A stretch of 51,913 nucleotides of DNA from assembly GCF_001665235.1 (NCBI RefSeq), contig NZ_LZSC01000025.1, positions 1 to 51,913 on the forward strand, read 5' to 3'. The position numbers were made by a program, and so were the translations under genes. Shown here piece after piece: positions 42,729-51,818 of this stretch (within the stretch, counting starts at the first letter, position 1; each line of letters begins with the position of its first letter). Below the pieces are notes generated by a model. That model did not search any database. It was not told the DNA's origin and saw only the letters and a list, made by a program, of their open reading frames with translations. This stretch comes from Mycobacterium sp. 1100029.7 (GTDB lineage Bacteria; Actinomycetota; Actinomycetes; Mycobacteriales; Mycobacteriaceae).

Positions 42729-45191
42729 TTGACGAGTAGCCCTGCGCAATCAGTACTGACCGTGCGGTCGCAGCGATCCGAGGTCAGTTTCGCCCCCGGC
42801 GGCGAAGTCATCGTCGGCAGCGACGTCCGCGCCGACCTGCGGGTGGCGCATCCGCTGGTGACTCGGGCACACCTGCTGCTGCGCTTCGATCACGGCAACT
42901 GGATTGGCGTCGACAACAACTCGCGTAACGGGATCTTCGTCGACGGCCGGCGGGTGCCGATGATCGACATCCGCGACGGCCAGGCCGTCAACCTCGGCGG
43001 CCCCGACGGCCCGCGCATCACCTTCTCCATCGGCCGCCACCGGGGCGCGGTCGGCGTGCTGCCGCCCACCTCGCAGGCGGTCCCGACGGTGGCGCCGCAC
43101 CACAAATATCAGGATCGGCCCACCGACGCGCTGCACACCACCGCCGTCCCGATCGTCAGACCCACCGTCACGACTCAGGCGGTGCCCAACGACGCGACGC
43201 GCGTGGCCCAACCCGTCGGCACCGACATGTCGCAGTTCCCCACCCGGGTGATGAAGGTGGTGGGACCCGAAGCGGGCCAGCGGGCCGGCGCCGCGGGCAC
43301 CGCGTGGATCGGTCGCTCGCTCGACAACGACATCGTGATCCACGATGTGCTGGCCTCGCGCCATCACGCATTCCTGGAACCGACGCCGGCCGGCGTCGAG
43401 ATCCGCGACGCGAACAGCATCAACGGGACGTTCGTCAACGGAATCCGGGTGGCCCAAGCGCTGCTGGGCGAGGGCGACGTGGTCACGATCGGCAACGTCG
43501 ACCTGGTGTTCACCGCCGGCCTGCTGGCGCGCCGCCAGGAAGCGGCAACGCGCACCGGCGGTCTGGAAGTCAGCGACGTCGGGTTCGCGATCAACGGCAA
43601 GGATCTGCTGCAACAGATTTCGATGACCGCGCGCCCGGGCACCCTGACCGCGATCATCGGCGGGTCCGGCGCCGGGAAATCGACGCTGTCGCGGCTGATC
43701 GCCGGCTACACCACGCCGACCGCCGGCGTGGTCACCTTCGAGGGCCACAACATCCACACCTCGTACGCCTCGCTGCGCAGCCGGATCGGGATGGTCCCGC
43801 AAGACGACGTGGTGCACCGCCAGCTGACCGTCAACCAGGCACTGGGTTATGCCGCCGAGCTGCGGCTGCCGCCCGACACCAGCAAGGCAGACCGCGACCA
43901 AGTCGTCGCGCAGGTGCTCGACGAGCTCGGGTTGACCGCGCACGCCGAGACCCGGGTCGACAAGCTCTCCGGCGGCCAGCGCAAACGTGCATCGGTGGCC
44001 CTGGAGCTGCTGACCGGACCGTCACTGTTGATCCTCGACGAGCCGACCTCCGGGCTGGACCCGGCACTGGACCTGCAGGTCATGACGATGCTGCGCCAGC
44101 TCGCCGACGCCGGCCGGGTGGTGCTGGTGGTCACCCACTCCCTGACCTACCTCGACGTCTGCGACCAGGTGCTGCTGATGGCGCCCGGCGGCAAGATCGC
44201 CTTTCTGGGCGCGCCGGACCGGATCGGCGACGCGATGGGCACCACCAACTGGGCCCAGATCTTCGCCAAGGTGGGCGCCGACCCCGACGAGGCCAACCGC
44301 CGGTTCCTGGAACGGCAGGACCACACGCCGCCCACCCGCTCCGAGACGCCTGCCGATCTGGGGGCCCCGGCGCGTAGCAGCATGCTGCACCAGTTCTCCA
44401 CGATCGCGCGCCGCCAGATCCGGTTGATCGTCTCCGACCGCGCCTACTTCGCGTTCCTGGCGTTGTTGCCGTTCATCCTGGGCGCGCTGTCGCTGACCGT
44501 TCCCGGCAGCACCGGTTTCGGTGCCGCCGATCCCGCCAGTGAGACACCCGACGAAGCCGCGCAGATCCTGACCCTGCTGTCGATTGCCGCGGTGTTCATG
44601 GGTACCGCGCTGACCATCCGGGATTTGATCGGTGAACGCGCCATCTTCCAGCGCGAGCAGGCGGTCGGCCTGTCCACCGGGGCGTACCTGAGCGCCAAGA
44701 TCACCGTCTTCTGTGCGTTCGCGATCATCCAGGCGGCGATCGCCACCGGCATCGTGCTGGTGGGCAAGGGCGCGCCCAAGCAACCGGCGCTGATCCTCGG
44801 CAATGCGAGCCTGGAGCTGTTCGTCACCGTCGCCGCCACCTGTGTGGCCTCGGCGATTCTCGGTTTGGTGCTGTCGTCGCTGGCCCGTTCCAACGAACAA
44901 ATCATGCCGCTGCTGGTGGTGTCGCTGATGCTGCAACTGGTGTTGGCCGGCGGCATGGTTCCGGTGACCGGCCGGCTGTTCCTGGACCAGCTGTCCTGGG
45001 CCATGCCGTCGCGCTGGGGCTACGCGGCGTCGGCGTCCACGGTCAATCTGCGGGCGCTGGTGCCGATCGGCCCCAAGGACAGCCATTGGCTGCACAAGGA
45101 CAGCGCCTGGCTGCTCGACATGGGCATGCTCGGCGCGCTGTCGGTGATCTATTCCGCCATCGTGTGGTGGCGCATCCGGCTCAAGCGTTAG
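42729..45191 (+). CDS. FHA-domain ABC exporter, Rv1747-like, copy B
   Basis: An 820-residue paralogue of copy A, starting at TTG 42729 one base after its stop, so translation is probably coupled. Order is the same: FHA1 (about 25-97), short Thr-rich linker (105-185), FHA2 (190-262), ABC domain with Walker A at 311-319 and LSGGQRKRAS, then six membrane helices. FHA1 differs at key places: the phosphate-binding Arg of GR is Ser31 (VGSDVRAD), SRAH is TRAH, and NGT is NGI. FHA2 is canonical. The ABC domains are nearly the same in both copies, so they may form a heterodimer. The 3' end overlaps the convergent mfpA by 4 bp. Confidence 0.92.
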   Translation: MTSSPAQSVLTVRSQRSEVSFAPGGEVIVGSDVRADLRVAHPLVTRAHLLLRFDHGNWIGVDNNSRNGIFVDGRRVPMIDIRDGQAVNLGGPDGPRITFSIGRHRGAVGVLPPTSQAVPTVAPHHKYQDRPTDALHTTAVPIVRPTVTTQAVPNDATRVAQPVGTDMSQFPTRVMKVVGPEAGQRAGAAGTAWIGRSLDNDIVIHDVLASRHHAFLEPTPAGVEIRDANSINGTFVNGIRVAQALLGEGDVVTIGNVDLVFTAGLLARRQEAATRTGGLEVSDVGFAINGKDLLQQISMTARPGTLTAIIGGSGAGKSTLSRLIAGYTTPTAGVVTFEGHNIHTSYASLRSRIGMVPQDDVVHRQLTVNQALGYAAELRLPPDTSKADRDQVVAQVLDELGLTAHAETRVDKLSGGQRKRASVALELLTGPSLLILDEPTSGLDPALDLQVMTMLRQLADAGRVVLVVTHSLTYLDVCDQVLLMAPGGKIAFLGAPDRIGDAMGTTNWAQIFAKVGADPDEANRRFLERQDHTPPTRSETPADLGAPARSSMLHQFSTIARRQIRLIVSDRAYFAFLALLPFILGALSLTVPGSTGFGAADPASETPDEAAQILTLLSIAAVFMGTALTIRDLIGERAIFQREQAVGLSTGAYLSAKITVFCAFAIIQAAIATGIVLVGKGAPKQPALILGNASLELFVTVAATCVASAILGLVLSSLARSNEQIMPLLVVSLMLQLVLAGGMVPVTGRLFLDQLSWAMPSRWGYAASASTVNLRALVPIGPKDSHWLHKDSAWLLDMGMLGALSVIYSAIVWWRIRLKR

Positions 45192-45745
45192 TCCGGTCTG
45201 CCGTCCAGGCGCAGCCCGTGCGCCAGCGCGAACGCCATGGCCTGGTCGACGTCCACCCGCGCACCCGCCAGCGAGGCGGTACGCCACAACCCGGGATCGG
45301 CTGTCACGCCGCGTAAGTCGGCGTCGTCGAGACGAGCGCCGGTGGTGCGCGCTCCGGACAGGTCGGCCCCGCGCAGCACCGCCTTGCGCAGATCGGTTTC
45401 CACCAGGCTGGTTTCGCGCAGCCGGCAGCCGCTCAGGTCGACGCCACGCAGGTCGTTGCCGCCGAGGACCGCGAGCGTGAAATCGACTTCGTCGAAAGTG
45501 ATCGGCCGCAGCCGGCACTGCACGAACATCGAACCCAGCAAGCTGCACTGCGTGAAGGTGCTGTGCCACAACGTTGTTCGTTCGAATTTACAGTTACGAA
45601 AGGCCGACCCACGGTGCCTGGACTCGGCCAGGTTGGCGCCGCTGAAATCGCATTCGCTGAACACGACCCGTTCGGTCTGCAACCGGCTCAGGTCATCGTC
45701 TCGGAAATCGTGCCCGGTGTATTCGCAGTCGGCCAACTCGTGCAA
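45188..45745 (-). CDS. mfpA: Pentapeptide repeat protein MfpA
   Basis: A 185-residue right-handed beta-helix of pentapeptide repeats (A/C-D/N-L-x-x), for example DFSGANLAES, DLRGVDLSGC, VLRGADLSGARTTGARLDDADLRG. It mimics B-form DNA and binds DNA gyrase, giving protection against fluoroquinolones in mycobacteria (Rv3361c). The start is TTG at 45745, with family-like residues from DCEYTGHDF. It lies 5 bp after mfpB, which encodes the GTPase reported to modulate it. The C-terminus DVDQAMAFALAHGL is the dimer-forming helix region. Confidence 0.95.
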   Translation of the reverse strand: MHELADCEYTGHDFRDDDLSRLQTERVVFSECDFSGANLAESRHRGSAFRNCKFERTTLWHSTFTQCSLLGSMFVQCRLRPITFDEVDFTLAVLGGNDLRGVDLSGCRLRETSLVETDLRKAVLRGADLSGARTTGARLDDADLRGVTADPGLWRTASLAGARVDVDQAMAFALAHGLRLDGRPD

Positions 45746-45750
45746 TGTGC

Positions 45751-46323
45751 TCAGGCCGTCAGGCTATGCAGCGCGTATTCGCTGATCGCGATCAACGCGT
45801 CGGTGGCCGAGCGCCGGTCCCGGGCGTCGACGTTGATCACCGGAATGTGCCGGGGCAATGTCAGCGCCTCGCGCACCGCGTGCACGGGATAGGTTGGGGC
45901 GCCGTCGAATTGGTTGACCGCGACCAGAAACGGCAGATTGCGGTGCTCGAAGAAGTCGACGGCGGCGAAGCTGTCCTGCAACCGGCGGCAGTCGACCAGG
46001 ACGATCGCCCCGATGGCGCCGCGCACCAGGTCGTCCCACATGAACCAGAACCGGCGCTGGCCCGGGGTGCCGAACAGGTAGAGCACCAGGTCGCGGTCCA
46101 GCGTGATCCGACCGAAATCCATGGCGACCGTGGTGGTCCGCTTGTCGGGCGTGGCTTCGAGCATGTCGACGCCCGCGGAGGCGTCGGTGACGATCTCCTC
46201 GGTGCGCAACGGCATGATCTCCGAGACCGCTCCGACGAAGGTCGTCTTGCCGGAGCCGAACCCACCGGCGATCACGATCTTCGTCGATGCGGTCGCGCCG
46301 GAGTCAGAGTGCCTTGAGACCAC
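45751..46323 (-). CDS. mfpB: Small GTPase MfpB of the mfp conservon
   Basis: A 190-residue Ras-like ATP/GTP-binding protein (Rv3362c; CvnD in Streptomyces). The P-loop is GGFGSGKTT, the switch/Walker B region is LFGTPGQRRFWFMW, and the base-recognition motif is NQFD. It acts with the roadblock and DUF742 proteins downstream of the sensor-like MfpE, and is reported to affect MfpA action on gyrase. The start GTG at 46323 overlaps the mfpC end by 20 bp; a start a few codons later is possible. Confidence 0.94.
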   Translation of the reverse strand: MVSRHSDSGATASTKIVIAGGFGSGKTTFVGAVSEIMPLRTEEIVTDASAGVDMLEATPDKRTTTVAMDFGRITLDRDLVLYLFGTPGQRRFWFMWDDLVRGAIGAIVLVDCRRLQDSFAAVDFFEHRNLPFLVAVNQFDGAPTYPVHAVREALTLPRHIPVINVDARDRRSATDALIAISEYALHSLTA

Positions 46324-46678
46324 GCAGCGTCCTTCCTATGAGTTCATGGCGCTCATCGCGGGTCGATTGCTCGGTCAACGTCCTATGCACCCGAAGGTAA
46401 CCGGACAGCACCAGATCCCCGACCAGGACGCGCGCGACACCGACCGGCAGATCCAGCCGGGCCGAGATCTCGGCGACGGACGGCTTGCTGACGCACAACG
46501 CGATGATCTTGCCCCTCGTATCGTCGGCCGGCCACCGAAAGGCCAGCCCGGCCTGCAACGTCTGCACCGGTGCCTCCAGCGGAATGTCGACACCGGCGTC
46601 GGTCCGCCCCGCCGTCAGCGTGTACGGCCGGACCAGGCTCGCCTTACGTACGGGCGGCCCGAGTTCGCGTCTGTCCAT
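46304..46678 (-). CDS. mfpC: DUF742 protein MfpC of the conservon
   Basis: A 124-residue winged-helix-like protein of the DUF742 family (Rv3363c; CvnC). Family marks are LVRPYTLTAGRT at the start, and EISARLDLPVGVARVLVGDLVLSGYL, a helix-turn-helix-like stretch, in the middle. Its role in the conservon is probably as an adaptor between roadblock and GTPase. It begins 6 bp after the mfpD stop. Confidence 0.93.
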   Translation of the reverse strand: MDRRELGPPVRKASLVRPYTLTAGRTDAGVDIPLEAPVQTLQAGLAFRWPADDTRGKIIALCVSKPSVAEISARLDLPVGVARVLVGDLVLSGYLRVHRTLTEQSTRDERHELIGRTLRGLKAL

Positions 46679-46684
46679 CGCGGC

Positions 46685-47089
46685 TCACGAACGATGCGGA
46701 GCGGACCGGCGAGAGGACTGCACGACGCCGCCCACCCGTTCGACGAGGATGGCCATCTCGTATCCGATCTGGCCGATATCGCATTGCGTGTCCGCGAGCG
46801 TCGCCAGATGCGAACCGTCGCCCACCCGCATCAGCAAGAGGTATCCGTTCTGCATCTCGACGACCGACTGCAGCACCTGCCCGCCCTCGAACAGCTGCGC
46901 GGCGCCGGTCGCGAGGCTGGCCAGCCCGGAAGCCACCGCGGCGAGCTGATCGGCGCGTTCGCGGGGCAGCCGCTCGCTGGCGGCGATGGGCAGACCATCG
47001 ACGGACACCAGCAGCGCATGCGCGACCCCGGGCACCTCGCGGGCGAACTTCGTCACCAGCCAGTCCAGGGGGCTGCCGGGCCCCGTCAT
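46685..47089 (-). CDS. mfpD: Roadblock/LC7 protein MfpD of the conservon
   Basis: A 134-residue roadblock-fold protein (Rv3364c; CvnB). [27 protein letters not shown] is the usual opening, and [20 protein letters not shown] the second strand pair. Such proteins act as regulators of small GTPases, here MfpB. I choose ATG 47089 ([10 protein letters not shown]) with AGGAA upstream at about 47101-47105; an ATG at 47098-47100 overlapping the mfpE stop opens only four codons. Confidence 0.92.
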   Translation of the reverse strand: MTGPGSPLDWLVTKFAREVPGVAHALLVSVDGLPIAASERLPRERADQLAAVASGLASLATGAAQLFEGGQVLQSVVEMQNGYLLLMRVGDGSHLATLADTQCDIGQIGYEMAILVERVGGVVQSSRRSAPHRS

Positions 47090-47096
47090 TGCTGGG

Positions 47097-49904
47097 TCAT
47101 TCCTGTTCGGATCCTTGACTCGAGTGACGGGCGTGCGACCGTCCGCTGCGCACGCCACCGAAATGGTTACTGAACGAGGCGCGCACCGCCTCGGGGTCGC
47201 GGGCCGCGTGCAGCCCGCCGTTCGATCCTACGAGCGATCCCTGGTCATCCTGGTCGGGGTCTTCGGGCTGGGAGACGTCGACGCCGCCGCCAGCCCCCGG
47301 CACCAGCCGGGCGCCGGGGGTGCGCACCGGCAGACCATGGTCAGCGGTGCGCTCTTCGACGGGCTTCTCCTCGGCCTCGGCGGCCAGCGACCAGCCGCGG
47401 TCCCATACCGATTGCCAATCCAGATCCGGGCTGTCGACCAGGTCGTGCGGGTCGCCCATCATTTCCGAGAGCATCCGCCGGTAGATGACGTCGTCATTCG
47501 GTGGCTTGGCGGCGGGCTCGGCGGGCTTGGCGGGCTCGGCGGGCCTGGCGGGCGGCTCGGTTCGGGGGCGCGCGGCGAAGAACGCCGAGGTGTCCGACAC
47601 CGCCGGGGCCGATGGTTTCGGCCTTTCCAAGGGTGTCTGCAAGGGTGTCTGCAAGGGTGTCTGCAGGGGTGCCTGCGGCGGGGCCGGTGTGGCTTGTTGC
47701 GCCGGGTTCTGGCTTTCCCACCAGGGCGTGGCCAGCTCCCGCCGGCGCTGGGGCGGCTGTTGGGCGGCGGGCGCGGCGGGTACCTCGGTGATGCCGCTGG
47801 AGCCCGGGCTGCGGCGAGGCAACAACGTGACCGGGGGGGCGTCGTCGGAGCCGTTGCCGGCGGCGACGGGCTGCGGTCGTGTCGTGCCGTTGGCGGTCTC
47901 CGGTGCGGCGATCGCGCTGGCGAGTTTGGCGCTCGGCGACGAGACCGCCCGGATGCGCTCGCGCTGCGGCATTTCGGCCGGGCCGTCGTGGACGCCCTCC
48001 AGGATCGCCGGGGGCAGGTAGATCTCGGCCGTCGTGCCGGTACCCGCCTCGTCGGGCGCCGGGCCGCGCAGCCCGACCCGGATGCCGTGCCGTGCGGCGA
48101 TCCGGCCCACCACGAACAGCCCCATGTGCCGGGCATTGTCGGGGGTGACCTCGCCGCCGGCCTGCAGTCGCATGTTGGCCATGCGCCGGTCGGCGTCGTT
48201 CATGCCCAGGCCGGAGTCGGCGATGCGCAGCACCACACCACCGTCTCCGCCACGCGCCGCGGAGATCCGGGCGTAGCTCGTCGGCGGCGAATAACGCAGC
48301 GCATTGTCGATCAGCTCGGCGAACAGATGGATCACGCCGCCGGCGGCCGCGCCGACCAGCATGCAGTCGGGCAGCGGGGCGATCTGGACGCGACGGTAAT
48401 CCTCGACCTCGGACACGGCCGCGTTGATCACGGTCGACAGTCCGACCGGGTCACGCTGGTCGCGGGCCAGCTGCGCGCCGGCGAGCACCAGCAGATTGGC
48501 GCTGTTGCGGCGCAGCCGGGCGGCCAGATGATCCAGCCGGAACAGGCTGTCGAGGCGTTCGGGGTCCTCTTCGTTGCGCTCCAGCCGATCGATCAACGAC
48601 AACTGCTGATCGACCAGCGACCGGCTGCGCCGCGACATCGTTTCGAACATGTCGTTGACCAGCAGCCGCAGCCTGGCCTCGTCGCCGGCCAACAGCAGCG
48701 CCTGGGTGTGCAGTTCGTCGACCGCATGCGCGACCTGGCCGATCTCCTCGGTGGTGTACACCGGCAGCGGCGCCGGAATCGGTTCGGTGCCACCGGCTTT
48801 GACGCGTGCGATCTCCTCTTCGAGGTCGGTGTGGGCAACCCGCAGGGCGCCGTCGCGCAGCAGCCGCAGCGGCACTACCAGGGCTCGGGCCATCAGCAAG
48901 ACGATGATCAGCGCGACCGTCATGGCGGCCAGCACCAGGACGCCGTCGAGGATCGCGGCGTTGCGCCGTTCGGTTGCCTGGGCGTGCACCGCCTTGGTCA
49001 CCGACGCGGTGGCGTCGGCGATGACCTGTTCGGCGATCGCGTCGGTGGTCTGGATCGAACGCAGCAGGTCGGCGTTGTCGACGAGCACGCTGGCCGGATC
49101 GGACATGATCGCCATCCGGGTGAGCATCTGCTGCTGCAGGGTCTTGGCTTCCGGCGAGCCGACGCCGAGCACCTGACTCATCCCGAACAGCGTCGAGGGC
49201 TCGGTACCGGCCAGCGTGATCATCGAGGTCCGCAGCTGCGGCTCGGGCAGCTCGGCGCCGCGGGTCACCATGATTTCCTGCATCGTCATCTGACCGCGGG
49301 CACCGACGGCGCGGCTCAATCCCTGTGCCTGAGCGCGGATCTGCTCGTCGTCGACGCGCACCGAGGCGTTGATGACGTCCTCGGCGGTCAGCAGCAGCGG
49401 CGCGTAAGTGGTCACCCGGTCCCGCAGACCGAGGCTGTTGTCGGCGACCCTGTCCAGCAGCGATTGACCGCCGTTGAGCAGCGTCCCCACGCCCGAGCGA
49501 ACGTCGGGTGTCACGTCGGTGCCCGCCAGTCGTGCCTGCAGTTCGCCCTTGCGGGCGTCGTAGTTCTTCTTCGCCCCGTCGACGTCGCGTCCGGTGGAGC
49601 TCGCCAACAACGCGACATCCAGGGCCGACATGTATTTGGTCAGCGCCGGCAGCAAGTCGGCGCGGGCGGCGGCCAGGCGCAGCCCGGTCGAGCTCGCCAT
49701 TGCGGTGTGCACGCGCAGCCCGCCGAAGACCGCCGCGAGGACGAGCGGGATCAGCACAATCGCCAGCACCTTCCACCGGACCGGCCAGTTGCTCGGCGAC
49801 CAGGCCGGCGGACGTTTCGCCGATGCCGCCGATGCCGTTGCCTCGTCAGCAAACTCGGCGGGGGCCGCCTCGACCGGGCTGGCCGGGCGGTTGAACATGG
49901 TCAT
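47097..49904 (-). CDS. mfpE: Sensor histidine kinase-like protein MfpE of the conservon
   Basis: A 935-residue membrane sensor (Rv3365c; CvnA). Helix 1 is at about residues 45-63, an extracellular nitrate/sulfonate-sensor-like domain follows to about 310, then helix 2 and a HAMP-like segment. A dimerisation region with [13 protein letters not shown] and an ATPase domain with [12 protein letters not shown] and DSGLGM come next. The long Pro/Ala-rich tail (from about 650) is disordered and includes four QTPL-like repeats. Related CvnA proteins may not phosphorylate a response regulator. The start is ATG 49904 (MTMFNRP). It is the first gene of mfpEDCBA. Confidence 0.93.
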   Translation of the reverse strand: MTMFNRPASPVEAAPAEFADEATASAASAKRPPAWSPSNWPVRWKVLAIVLIPLVLAAVFGGLRVHTAMASSTGLRLAAARADLLPALTKYMSALDVALLASSTGRDVDGAKKNYDARKGELQARLAGTDVTPDVRSGVGTLLNGGQSLLDRVADNSLGLRDRVTTYAPLLLTAEDVINASVRVDDEQIRAQAQGLSRAVGARGQMTMQEIMVTRGAELPEPQLRTSMITLAGTEPSTLFGMSQVLGVGSPEAKTLQQQMLTRMAIMSDPASVLVDNADLLRSIQTTDAIAEQVIADATASVTKAVHAQATERRNAAILDGVLVLAAMTVALIIVLLMARALVVPLRLLRDGALRVAHTDLEEEIARVKAGGTEPIPAPLPVYTTEEIGQVAHAVDELHTQALLLAGDEARLRLLVNDMFETMSRRSRSLVDQQLSLIDRLERNEEDPERLDSLFRLDHLAARLRRNSANLLVLAGAQLARDQRDPVGLSTVINAAVSEVEDYRRVQIAPLPDCMLVGAAAGGVIHLFAELIDNALRYSPPTSYARISAARGGDGGVVLRIADSGLGMNDADRRMANMRLQAGGEVTPDNARHMGLFVVGRIAARHGIRVGLRGPAPDEAGTGTTAEIYLPPAILEGVHDGPAEMPQRERIRAVSSPSAKLASAIAAPETANGTTRPQPVAAGNGSDDAPPVTLLPRRSPGSSGITEVPAAPAAQQPPQRRRELATPWWESQNPAQQATPAPPQAPLQTPLQTPLQTPLERPKPSAPAVSDTSAFFAARPRTEPPARPAEPAKPAEPAAKPPNDDVIYRRMLSEMMGDPHDLVDSPDLDWQSVWDRGWSLAAEAEEKPVEERTADHGLPVRTPGARLVPGAGGGVDVSQPEDPDQDDQGSLVGSNGGLHAARDPEAVRASFSNHFGGVRSGRSHARHSSQGSEQE
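47629..47676 (-). repeat. Four 12-bp tandem units in the mfpE tail
   Basis: AAGGGTGTCTGC (plus strand) occurs three times in a row at 47629, 47641 and 47653, with a diverged fourth at 47665. The units are in frame and encode the repeated QTPL of the disordered C-terminal region. Confidence 0.9.
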
Positions 49905-50084
49905 GCTGCGGCCGCGCGGCCGGTGGCACCGCGCGGCCAAAGAAACGAGAGGCTCATGAACTTCCTGCTTTTATTCCGCTCCCCCCGCGCCGATACGCGC
50001 GAGCGGTAAACGCGTGGCAATTCGACGAGTATGACAGCCCAGGGTCCAGCTCACCAGGATCGTTACTGAGCAGATAGCACAGGG

Positions 50085-50690
50085 TTACGCGGGGCGAAGG
50101 ACCGCGACGAGAAAGTCCGAGTCGTCGGTGAACGGCCGCAGATCCCACGTCGACAGCAGCAACTCCGGGACGAGCCCGGCGGCCGCCACATGGTCGAGGA
50201 ATTCGGCGAAGTCATAATCGCGGCCGGCGCCGAAACCGATCACCGCCCGGCCGTCGTCGGCGAGGTGGGCGCGCAGCCGGGTCAGCACCTGGCCCCGGGT
50301 ACTCGGGGCCAAAAACGCCATCACGTTGCCCGCGGAAACGATCACGTCGAACGGCTCGGCGATACCGCGGGCCGGCAGGTCGAGCTCGGCGAGGTCGCCG
50401 ACGAGCCAGCGCGGACCCGGATAGTCCTGTTCGGCCGCCGCGATCAGGGCCGGGTCGACGTCGACGCCGACCACATCGTGACCGGCCGTCGCCAGGTAGC
50501 CGCCCACCCGGCCGGGACCACAGCCGGCGTCGAGGATGCGGGCGCCGCGGGGCACCATCGCGTCCACCATGCGGGCCTCGCCGACCAGATCGTCACCGGC
50601 GCGGGCCATGGTGCGGAATCGCTCGATATACCAATGCGAATGTCCCGGGTCGGCAGCGACCTTCTGCATCCAGATGCTCTGCTCGACCAT
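50085..50690 (-). CDS. Class I SAM-dependent methyltransferase
   Basis: A 201-residue methyltransferase. Motif I is RILDAGCGPGRVGGYLA, then VVGVDVDPALI and the GFGAGRDYDFAEFLD segment near the C-terminus. An N-terminal HWYIERFRTMARAGDDL is typical of small-molecule methyltransferases of this group. The substrate is unknown. The ATG at 50690 is only 17 bp from the divergent trmL start, so both promoters must reach into coding sequence. The 180-bp spacer between its stop and mfpE (49905-50084) shows no gene. Confidence 0.87.
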   Translation of the reverse strand: MVEQSIWMQKVAADPGHSHWYIERFRTMARAGDDLVGEARMVDAMVPRGARILDAGCGPGRVGGYLATAGHDVVGVDVDPALIAAAEQDYPGPRWLVGDLAELDLPARGIAEPFDVIVSAGNVMAFLAPSTRGQVLTRLRAHLADDGRAVIGFGAGRDYDFAEFLDHVAAAGLVPELLLSTWDLRPFTDDSDFLVAVLRPA

Positions 50691-50707
50691 GCGACCATTA
50701 TCGCGTT

Positions 50708-51172
50708 GTGTTCAAGCTGATGTTCATGTCGCCCCGGATCCCGCCCAATACCGGCAACGCGATCCGGACGGCCGCGGCCACCGGCGCGGAATTGCATCTC
50801 GTTGAGCCATTGGGCTTCGACCTGTCCGAACCCAAGCTGCGCCGGGCCGGATTGGACTACCACGACCTTGCGTCGGTGACCGTGCATCCGACGCTGCAGG
50901 ACGCCTGGGATGCGGTGCTGCCGGCGCGGGTGTTCGCGTTCACCGCGCACGCGTCGACGTTGTTCGCCGACGTCGACTTCCGGCCCGGCGATGTGCTGAT
51001 GTTCGGCCCGGAGCCCGATGGGCTGGACGCGGCGACCCTGGCCGACGCCCACATCACCGCGCAGGTGCGCATCCCGATGCTGGCGGGCCGGCGCTCCCTG
51101 AACCTGTCGAACGCCGCGGCGATCGCCGTCTATGAGGCCTGGCGACAGCTCGGTTATCCCGGAGCTGTCTGA
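50708..51172 (+). CDS. trmL: tRNA 2'-O-methyltransferase, TrmL/SpoU type
   Basis: A 154-residue SPOUT-fold (knotted) methyltransferase matching Rv3366 (spoU). Motifs are NTGNAIRTAAATGAELHLV at the start, LMFGPEPDGLD, and the knot IPMLAGRRSLNLSNAAAIAVYE. Members of this length modify the ribose of the tRNA wobble base (position 34). The start is GTG at 50708; no clear ribosome site is present. It ends 1 bp before the convergent nitroreductase gene. Confidence 0.92.
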   Translation: MFKLMFMSPRIPPNTGNAIRTAAATGAELHLVEPLGFDLSEPKLRRAGLDYHDLASVTVHPTLQDAWDAVLPARVFAFTAHASTLFADVDFRPGDVLMFGPEPDGLDAATLADAHITAQVRIPMLAGRRSLNLSNAAAIAVYEAWRQLGYPGAV

Positions 51173-51173
51173 C

Positions 51174-51818
51174 CTACCACTTGTCCCAGTGCGTCAGCGT
51201 CTCGGCGGGCAGCCGCTTGGCCGGACGGAAATCGGTGCCCTTGGTGTAGGCGATCGGGAACAGCCCACCCTGGCTGAACTTCTCGTAGGGAATGCCGAGC
51301 ACGTCGGCCACCTTCTTCTCCCCGTCGCCGAGCAGGTGCAGCGTCGTCCAGCAGGAGCCCAGCCCACGCGAGCGCAGCGCCAGGCAGAAGCTCCACACCG
51401 CGGGGAACAGTGACGCCCAGAACGAGACGCCGCCCAACGGCGACTTGTCTTCGCGTCCCGCGATGCACGGGATCAACAGCACCGGCGACTCGTGGATGTG
51501 CTCGGCGAGATACATCGCGGAATCGACGACCTTGCCCATCCGCTCATTGCGGGTGTCGCCATCGCCGTAGTCGGGCTTCGGCGCGCTGAGGTAGGGCTGG
51601 GCGTGCGACAGGTAGACGTCGCCGATCGCCTTCTTCTTCTCGGCGTCCTCGACGAACACCCACTGCCAGCCCTGGGAGTTGGAACCGGTGGGCGCCTGCA
51701 ATGCCAGCTCGAGGCACTCCAACAGCACGTCGCGAGGCACCGGCTTGTCGAAGTCGAGTCGCTTGCGAACCGAACGGGTCGTGGTGAGCAGTTCGTCGAC
51801 GGACAGATTGAGGGTCAT
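51174..51818 (-). CDS. Nitroreductase-family FMN oxidoreductase
   Basis: A 214-residue protein matching Rv3368c. TTRSVRKRLDFDKPVPRDVL is the FMN phosphate-binding opening with the usual SVR, and APTGSNSQGWQWV and GLGSCWTTLHL complete the flavin site. Such dimeric enzymes reduce nitro compounds, quinones or enones with NAD(P)H; the natural substrate is not known. ATG at 51818. The remaining bases to 51913 hold only its leader, with nothing else I can support. Confidence 0.9.
   Translation of the reverse strand: MTLNLSVDELLTTTRSVRKRLDFDKPVPRDVLLECLELALQAPTGSNSQGWQWVFVEDAEKKKAIGDVYLSHAQPYLSAPKPDYGDGDTRNERMGKVVDSAMYLAEHIHESPVLLIPCIAGREDKSPLGGVSFWASLFPAVWSFCLALRSRGLGSCWTTLHLLGDGEKKVADVLGIPYEKFSQGGLFPIAYTKGTDFRPAKRLPAETLTHWDKW

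Noticed and set aside
46986..50009. 1007-residue open frame on the plus strand
   Set aside because: It is antisense to mfpE, whose domains are unmistakable; the translation is His/Gly/Gln-rich low-complexity sequence typical of GC-rich shadow frames.
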